Part shown: one piece after another, positions 58,814-64,000 of the stretch
How positions within the stretch are numbered: the stretch's first letter is position 1
Layout: every line of letters begins with the position of its first letter
Source of the DNA: Trebonia sp963843745
Lineage (GTDB): Bacteria > Actinomycetota > Actinomycetes > Streptosporangiales > Streptosporangiaceae
DNA: 64,000 bases
Reading direction: 5' to 3'
Assembly: GCA_963843745.1 (NCBI GenBank)
Contig: CAWJLP010000007.1
Span: 1,922,001 to 1,986,000, forward strand
Translations under genes and position numbers: made by a program
Notes under the pieces: model-generated
The model's input: only the letters and a program-made list of their open reading frames with translations
What the model was told of the DNA's origin: nothing
The model's database searches: none

Positions 58814-60064
58814 GTGAATGTCGTGATCATCGGGCTTGGCTACGTAGGGCTGCCGCTGGCTCAGGAGGCGGTCAGGACCGGCTTGCGGGTCACCGGGCTC
58901 GACATCAACCGGGCCACGGTGGACGGCCTGCGCGCCGGGCGGTCGCACGTGGACGACCTGTCCGACGCCGACATCGCGGCGATGCTGGCGGGCGGTTTCC
59001 GCGCCGTGACGAAAACCGGGGACATCCCCGGCGACGCGGACGTGATCGTGATCTGCGTGCCGACCCCGCTGTCGGAGTCTGACGGCCCGGACCTGACCGC
59101 GGTGCGGGCGGCCACCGAAACGGCGGCGGCGCTGGTGCGCCCCGGGTGCACGGTGATCCTGGAGTCCACCACCTACCCGGGCACGACCGATGAGATCGTC
59201 CGCCCGATCCTGGAGAAGGCCAGCGGCCTGAGCGCGGGCATCGGCTTCCACCTCGCGTTCTCCCCGGAGCGGATCGACCCGGGCAACGAGACCTACGGCA
59301 TCCGCAACACCCCGAAGGTCGTCGGCGGCATCACCCCCGGCTGCACCGAGGCCGCGGCGGGCTTCTACGGCCGGGTCTGCGACACCGTGGTCCGCGCCAA
59401 GTCCGCGCGCGAGGCGGAGATGGCCAAGCTGCTGGAGAACACCTACCGGCACGTGAACATCGCGCTGGTCAACGAGATGGCGATCTTCTGCCACGAGCTC
59501 GGCGTGGACCTGTGGGACGCGATCAGGTGCGCCGCCACCAAGCCGTTCGGCTTCCAGGCGTTCTACCCCGGCCCCGGCGTCGGCGGCCACTGCATCCCGA
59601 TCGACCCGAACTACCTGTCCTACAAGGTGCGGGCCGAGCTGAACTACCCGTTCCGGTTCGTCGAGCTGGCGCAGGAGATCAACAGCCGGATGCCCGGCTA
59701 CGTGGTGGACCGCGCCGCGGAGCTGCTGAACACCCACGCCAAGCCGCTGAACGGCGCCCGCGTGCTGCTGCTCGGCGTCACCTACAAGAAAGACATCGCC
59801 GACCAGCGCGAATCCCCCGCCCGGCCGATCGCCCGCAAGCTGCTGCAGCGCGGCGCCGACCTGAGCTACCACGACCCGTTCGTGGACAACTGGCAGGTCG
59901 ACGGCCGCGAGATCCCGCGCGCCGCCTCCCCGGTCGCCCCGGCCGACCTCACGATCCTGCTCCAGGCGCACACCGGCTACGACCTGCCCGGCATCGCGGC
60001 GCAGGCGCGGCTGCTGTTCGACACCCGTGGCAAGATATCCGGGGAATCCGTATACCCGCTGTAG
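58814..60064 (+). CDS. nucleotide-sugar dehydrogenase (UDP-ManNAc/GlcNAc 6-dehydrogenase type)
   Basis: The 416-residue protein oxidises a UDP-N-acetylhexosamine at C6 to the uronic acid, with two NAD+. It has VVIIGLGYVGLPLAQEAVRT at the N terminus, ICVPTPLSESDGPDLTAVRA, the helix SAREAEMAKLLENTYRHVNI, and the catalytic Cys in YPGPGVGGHCIPIDPNYLSY. The C-terminal domain has LLLGVTYKKDIADQRESPAR. The GTG 58814 has GAGGAGG nine bases upstream, which excludes the earlier ATG at 58781. With WecB nearby, UDP-ManNAc is the best substrate guess (WecC role); UDP-GlcNAc or UDP-GalNAc are alternatives. Confidence 0.88.
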   Translation: MNVVIIGLGYVGLPLAQEAVRTGLRVTGLDINRATVDGLRAGRSHVDDLSDADIAAMLAGGFRAVTKTGDIPGDADVIVICVPTPLSESDGPDLTAVRAATETAAALVRPGCTVILESTTYPGTTDEIVRPILEKASGLSAGIGFHLAFSPERIDPGNETYGIRNTPKVVGGITPGCTEAAAGFYGRVCDTVVRAKSAREAEMAKLLENTYRHVNIALVNEMAIFCHELGVDLWDAIRCAATKPFGFQAFYPGPGVGGHCIPIDPNYLSYKVRAELNYPFRFVELAQEINSRMPGYVVDRAAELLNTHAKPLNGARVLLLGVTYKKDIADQRESPARPIARKLLQRGADLSYHDPFVDNWQVDGREIPRAASPVAPADLTILLQAHTGYDLPGIAAQARLLFDTRGKISGESVYPL

Positions 60065-60078
60065 AGGAGGGCCGGCGG

Positions 60079-61170
60079 TTGCGCGTCGTCGTGTGCACGG
60101 TCGTGCACCACCCCGCCGATGCCAGGATCTATTACCGCCAGATCCGGGCCCTCCTCGACGCAGGGCATCAGGTCACGTACATTGCCCCGCTCGGTGAGCT
60201 GGAGAATTTTCCCGAACGTACGCAGCCGTCTCTTACCACCGTCACCATTCCGCGGGCCGTGGGCAGGCGCCGCCTCGGCGCGCTGCGCGCCGCGAAGGCC
60301 GCGATGGCCGCCCAGATGGGCGGCGCGGACCTGCTGCTGGTGCACGACCCCGAGCTGCTGCTCGTGCTGCCGCCCCGCCGCGGCCGCCCGCCCACGGTGT
60401 GGGACGTGCACGAGGACACCGCGGCGGCGCTGACGACGAAGGCATGGCTGCCGGGCTGGCTGCGGCCGGCCGCCGCCGGGGGAGTCAACTTCGCCGAGCG
60501 GCTCGCGGAACGCCGCCTGCACCTCATCCTCGCCGAGCACGGCTACAACGACAGGTTCAGCGGCACCCACCCGGTGGTGCCCAACACGACCTATGTCCCC
60601 GACGAGGCGCCTCCGCCGTCCGGGCCACGCCGCGTCGTCTACGTCGGCCACATCTCCCCGGACCGGGGCTCGGCCGAGATGGTGGAGCTGGCCGGGCTGC
60701 TGGCGCCGCACGGAATCGCCGTTGAGCTGATCGGCCCCGCCGACGCCGCGGCCCGCGCGGACATCGAGTCGGCCGGCGACCTGGCGCAGTGGCACGGTTT
60801 CGTGCCGAACGCGGAGGCCCTGCGGCTCACCGAAGGGGCCTTGGCCGGGCTATCGCTCTTGCGCGACGAGGCCAACTTCGCCCATTCGATGCCGACCAAG
60901 GTCGTCGAGTACATGGCGCACGGCGTCCCGGTGGTGACGACGCCGCTGCCGCTCGCCGTCGAGCTGGTGCAGAACGCGGACTGCGGCTTCGTGGTCCCGT
61001 TCGGCGACGTGGCGGCGGCGGCCAGCGCGGTCCTGCGCCTGGACGCCGACCCTGACCTCCGCGTCAAGATGGGCCTGCGCGGCCACGACGCCGCTGCGCG
61101 CACCCTGGGCTGGCCGGCCGCCGCCCGCGACTTCGTCGCCCAGCTGGAAGCCTGGGCCCGCAAGTCCTAG
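60079..61170 (+). CDS. GT4-type glycosyltransferase, TTG start
   Basis: The 363-residue protein begins VVVCTVVHHPADARIYYRQI after a TTG start at 60079, with GAGGAGG eight bases upstream; no ATG or GTG with a ribosome site is available nearby. GT-B features are ADLLLVHDPELLLVLPP, PTVWDVHEDTAAALTTKAWL, PRRVVYVGHISPDRGSAEMV and the donor-site block SMPTKVVEYMAHGVPVVTTP. It follows the dehydrogenase by 14 bases and so is translated as part of the same operon. It probably transfers the uronic acid or a neighbouring sugar of the glycan. Confidence 0.86.
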   Translation: MRVVVCTVVHHPADARIYYRQIRALLDAGHQVTYIAPLGELENFPERTQPSLTTVTIPRAVGRRRLGALRAAKAAMAAQMGGADLLLVHDPELLLVLPPRRGRPPTVWDVHEDTAAALTTKAWLPGWLRPAAAGGVNFAERLAERRLHLILAEHGYNDRFSGTHPVVPNTTYVPDEAPPPSGPRRVVYVGHISPDRGSAEMVELAGLLAPHGIAVELIGPADAAARADIESAGDLAQWHGFVPNAEALRLTEGALAGLSLLRDEANFAHSMPTKVVEYMAHGVPVVTTPLPLAVELVQNADCGFVVPFGDVAAAASAVLRLDADPDLRVKMGLRGHDAAARTLGWPAAARDFVAQLEAWARKS

Positions 61171-61736
61171 CCAACCTCGTAGGTCACGTAGACGAGGCCG
61201 TCCCCGACGGTCCGACTCTCGATGAGACGGGCCGGCTTCTCGCCGCTGGTCTCGCCGAAGAGGCGCTCGCCGGCCCCGACCACGACCGGGAAGACGAACA
61301 GCCGCAGCTCGTCCACGAGGTCGTGCTCGAGCAGCGTGCGCCCGAGCTGATGGCTGGCGTAGACGACGATGTCTCCGTCCAGCTCCTGCTTCAGCCTGGT
61401 GACCTCCTCGACCACGTCGCCCTTCAGGACCGTCACGTTGGTCCACGCGGGGTCGTGGAGAGTCGCGGATACGACGTACTTGGGCATGCCGTTCAGCCGG
61501 TCCGCCCACTCGCCAGTCCGGGACGGCCAGCGCGCCCCGAACCACTCGTCGCTGCGCCTGCCGAGCAGCAGGGCCGCGGAGCTCAGCGCTTCGGCATACG
61601 AGATCTTGGCGAACTCGTCGACGTCCTTGCCGCCAGAACGGCCGAACCAGCCGCCCCGCCCGAAGCCCTCCTTGCCGTCGGGATCCTGCACCACTCCGTC
61701 GAGCGATACGTTCGTGCTGATGACGATCTTTCCCAT
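61167..61736 (-). CDS. dihydrofolate reductase-like protein (RibD C-terminal type)
   Basis: The 189-residue protein matches the actinobacterial dihydrofolate-reductase-family proteins: KIVISTNVSLDGVVQDPDGK, GKDVDEFAKISYAEALSSAA, LLLGRRSDEWFGARWPSRTG, VVYASHQLGRTLLEHDLVDE and LRLFVFPVVVGAGERLFGET. It is not the folate enzyme itself, and its substrate is unknown. Such genes often lie beside TIGR02960-type sigma factors, as here, 130 bases away and divergent. Its 3' end overlaps the glycosyltransferase stop by four bases. Confidence 0.84.
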   Translation of the reverse strand: MGKIVISTNVSLDGVVQDPDGKEGFGRGGWFGRSGGKDVDEFAKISYAEALSSAALLLGRRSDEWFGARWPSRTGEWADRLNGMPKYVVSATLHDPAWTNVTVLKGDVVEEVTRLKQELDGDIVVYASHQLGRTLLEHDLVDELRLFVFPVVVGAGERLFGETSGEKPARLIESRTVGDGLVYVTYEVG

Positions 61737-61866
61737 CGCGGTTCTCCTCGCAGTAGTTGTCAGCCGTCACCGGTGAATACACCGCGACGAGCGGAAACTG
61801 GGCGTCCGTGAACCGCCCAGTTCGGCGCCCGGGCGGTGTACGTACTGGGGGAAGAGGGTGAGGCTC

Positions 61867-62906
61867 ATGATGCTGGCAGGATCTGATCTGGTCGCACGAG
61901 CGCGGGGTGGAGACGGCGAGGCGTTCCGTGAGCTGACCGAGCCGTACCGGCGGGAGCTGCAGGTGCACTGCTACCGGATGCTCGGGTCGGTGCAGGACGC
62001 CGAGGACACTGTGCAGGACACGCTGCTGGCCGCCTGGCAAGCCTTCGGCGGGTACACCGAGGAACGCGCCTCGCTGCGCACCTGGCTGTATGCGATCGCC
62101 ACCAACCGGTGCCTGAACGCGCTCCGTTCGGGCCGCCGGCGGGCCGCCAGAGGGTGGGACGTGCCTACCGTCAAACAGCCTGAACCGACCCGGTTCGGCG
62201 AGGTCGTCTGGCTCCAGCCGTATCCCGACGCCCTGCTGGAGGGTGTGCCGGGTGCGATGTCCGGGGCGGGCGTGCCGCTCGGCCCTGAGGCCCGCTACGA
62301 GCAGGCCGAAACGATCTCGCTCGCCTTCGTGACCGCCCTGCAGGTGCTGCCGCCGCGGCAGGTCGCCGTGCTCATCCTGCGCGACGTTCTCGGCTTCCAC
62401 GCCAACGAGGTGGCCGGCATGCTGGAGGTGACCGTCGGATCGGTCAACAGCGCCCTCAAGCGGGCGCGCGCCAGCCTGCGGCGTCAGCTGCCGCCTCGCG
62501 ACGGCGGCGAGCCGGCGCCCGCCGCCAGGTCACCGGCGGAGGACGCGATCGTGGCCAGGTTCGTCAGCGCGTGGCAGGCCGCCGACCTGGACGCGCTGGT
62601 GGCCCTGCTGACCGATGACGTGTTCGTCTCGATGCCGCCGATGCCCTTCGAATACGCGGGCCGGGACGCCGTGACGGGGTTGGTGCGCCAGCCCTGTTCG
62701 GCTCGGGCCGGCGGTTCGACCTCGTGCCGACGCGGGCCAACGGCCAGCCGGCGTTCGGGGCGTACCTGCGCGCCCCCGACGGCATCAGGCACGGCATCGG
62801 CCTGTACGTGCTGACCCTCAGCGGCGACCGCATCCGCGCCATGACCCGCTTCGAGGCCAGCGTGCTGCCGTGGTTCGGGCTGCCGCGATCGCTGCCGGCC
62901 CGATAG
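61867..62906 (+). pseudogene. ECF sigma-70 factor with SnoaL-like C terminus (TIGR02960-like), frameshifted
   Basis: The first frame encodes sigma region 2 (EAFRELTEPYRRELQVHCYR, SVQDAEDTVQDTLLAAWQAF), region 4 (LQVLPPRQVAVLILRDVLGF, EVTVGSVNSALKRARASLRR) and the start of an NTF2/SnoaL domain (RFVSAWQAADLDALVALLTD). Near 62680-62695 the frame shifts, and the domain continues as ALFGSGRRFDLVPTRANGQP and DRIRAMTRFEASVLPWFGLP, ending at TAG 62906. Both sigma regions are intact, so even the truncated product could work. The start is ATG 61867 after GAGG; GTG 61858 is possible. It is divergent from the RibD-type gene. It may be an assembly error. Confidence 0.8.
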
Positions 62907-62912
62907 TTCCCT

Positions 62913-62926
62913 ATTTACCGGTAAAT
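62913..62926. promoter_or_regulatory. 14-bp palindrome upstream of the kinase gene
   Basis: ATTTACCGGTAAAT is a perfect palindrome in an AT-rich pocket, seven bases after the sigma gene stop and 36 bases before the kinase ATG. It could be an operator or part of the promoter. No regulator is known. Confidence 0.35.
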
Positions 62927-62961
62927 CGTTAGCGTCCGCCTCTTCCGGGTAGTCGCCCGGC

Positions 62962-64000
62962 ATGGTGACAACTGAGCCAAGCCGCCTTCTCGACGGGCGA
63001 TACCGGCTCGGCGAGGTCATCGGGCACGGCGGGATGGGCGTCGTGTGGCGGGCCCGCGACGAGCTCCTCGACCGTGACGTGGCGGTGAAAGAGGTCGTCT
63101 GGCCCGCGAACTTCACCGAGCACGAAAAGCAGACCGCGTGCCGCCGCGCCACCAGGGAAGCGCAGGTGGCCGCCCGGCTCAATCACCATAACGTGGTCCG
63201 CATCTACGACATCGTCGAAGAAGACGACCACCCGTGGATCGTCATGGAGCTCCTGCCGTACCGGTCGCTGCGCGACATCGTGCGGGACGAGGGGCCGCTC
63301 ACCCCCGCCCAGGCGGCCAAGGTCGGCCTGGGGATCCTCGCGGGGCTGCGCGCCGCGCACGCCGAGGGCATCGCACACCGGGACGTGAAGCCGGCGAACA
63401 TCCTGATCGGCCCGGAAGACCGGGTGGTGCTCACCGACTTCGGCATCGCCCGTGCCGCCGACACTACGACGCTCACCACCGCCGGCATCTTGATCGGCTC
63501 ACCCTCGTACATCGCCCCCGAACGTGCCCGCGGCGGCCCGTCAGGCGCACCGGGAGACCTGTGGGGGCTCGGCGTCTCGTTGTACGCGGCGGTGGAGGGC
63601 CACCCGCCGTTCGAGCGGGAACACGCGCTGGCGATCCTCACCGCCGTCGTCACTGACGATCCGGAACCGGCGATGCACGCGGGCCCGCTGTGGCCGGTGA
63701 TCAACGGCCTGCTCCGCAAGAACCCGGACGAGCGCCTCGGCGCCGCCGAGACCGACCAGCTGCTCCGCCGCATCGCGGCCTTCGCGCCGGCCGGCGCGGC
63801 CGCCGCGAAGGCCGCGCCGACCGAAGCCATGGTGGCCGCGCCCGAGGAACCCGCACAGCCCGAACAGCCCGAGGCGATGGTGGCCGAGCCCGTCCCCGCC
63901 TCCCCAGAGCCCTGGCAGCCCGAGCCCGGGCAGCCCGAGCCCGCCTCCGCGGAGTTCGCATCCACGGAGCCCGCGTCGGCTGAGCCCGCGCCGACGGAGG
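62962..64000 (+). CDS. Ser/Thr protein kinase (PknB-type), cut by window end
   Basis: The frame is open from ATG 62962 to the window end (346 codons). The kinase domain covers residues 12-270: P-loop GEVIGHGGMGVVWRARDELL, VAVKEV with the Lys, the catalytic loop GIAHRDVKPANILIGPE, DFGIARAAD and SPSYIAPERARGG, then GDLWGLGVSLYAAVEGHPPF. After it a Pro/Glu/Ala-rich linker (AAPEEPAQPEQPEAMVAEP) begins, which usually leads to a membrane helix and a sensor domain beyond the window. It is an actinobacterial PknB-like kinase; its targets are unknown. Confidence 0.92.
   Translation, partial: MVTTEPSRLLDGRYRLGEVIGHGGMGVVWRARDELLDRDVAVKEVVWPANFTEHEKQTACRRATREAQVAARLNHHNVVRIYDIVEEDDHPWIVMELLPYRSLRDIVRDEGPLTPAQAAKVGLGILAGLRAAHAEGIAHRDVKPANILIGPEDRVVLTDFGIARAADTTTLTTAGILIGSPSYIAPERARGGPSGAPGDLWGLGVSLYAAVEGHPPFEREHALAILTAVVTDDPEPAMHAGPLWPVINGLLRKNPDERLGAAETDQLLRRIAAFAPAGAAAAKAAPTEAMVAAPEEPAQPEQPEAMVAEPVPASPEPWQPEPGQPEPASAEFASTEPASAEPAPTE

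Overview
The window comes from a high-GC actinomycete chromosome. The evidence is strong third-position GC bias, frequent GTG/TTG starts, ATGA start/stop overlaps, mycothiol- and F420-type enzymes, a DUF222/HNH (13E12-type) gene, PknB-type kinases and several TetR regulators. The gene mix fits a Streptosporangiales-like organism, but no rRNA, tRNA or other taxonomic marker was seen, so the genus is open.

Layout. (1) 0-1.8 kb: a frameshifted DUF222-HNH endonuclease gene. (2) 1.9-10.3 kb: catabolism. A tight minus-strand operon (ligI-ligA-ligB-ligC-GNAT) encodes protocatechuate 4,5-cleavage, flanked by a D-aminoacylase-type amidohydrolase, a mycothiol-linked DsbA-family protein, an 8-oxoguanine-deaminase-type amidohydrolase and a zinc alcohol dehydrogenase. 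(3) 10.4-20.3 kb: gene remnants, then small accessory enzymes (methyltransferase, APH, glycolipid-binding, APC permease, DinB, SRPBCC, PNPOx, TetR-cupin) and a urate-breakdown pair (uraD-uraH) facing a PucR-like HTH protein. (4) 20.35-23.87 kb: a TetR-controlled accessory module bounded by a 56-bp direct repeat that copies the 3' end of the next gene, so it looks inserted. (5) 23.8-28.3 kb: MBL hydrolase, AHCY-like protein, LLM oxidoreductase and a TetR with a double operator. (6) 28.4-32.1 kb: uvrA followed by a LexA-like protein whose autoprotease looks inactivated. (7) 32-47 kb: small proteins, a Clp-N/HTH pair with a 30-bp palindrome at the start codon, a ThDP enzyme, a heterodimeric ABC exporter, a cysteine-desulfurase-like protein, a YidC paralogue with a DUF6412-like protein, a double-GNAT protein, a membrane molybdopterin oxidoreductase, a PNPOx protein and a zinc-ribbon coiled coil. 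(8) 47.8-61.2 kb: a surface-glycan locus with ABC-2 permease, asparagine-synthetase-like protein, several glycosyltransferases, WecB (frameshifted) and a WecC-type dehydrogenase; an AbiEi-like/nuclease protein lies between. (9) 61.2-64 kb: a RibD-type reductase, an ECF sigma factor with SnoaL domain (frameshifted) and a Ser/Thr kinase cut by the window end.

Most unusual are an undescribed 18-nt motif (CTGATAACAGCAAGAAGC) found in at least six places, mostly beside strong hairpins between convergent genes and once inside a coding region; the LexA-like protein; and the repeat-bounded module. Four genes carry frameshifts, which may be real decay or assembly error.
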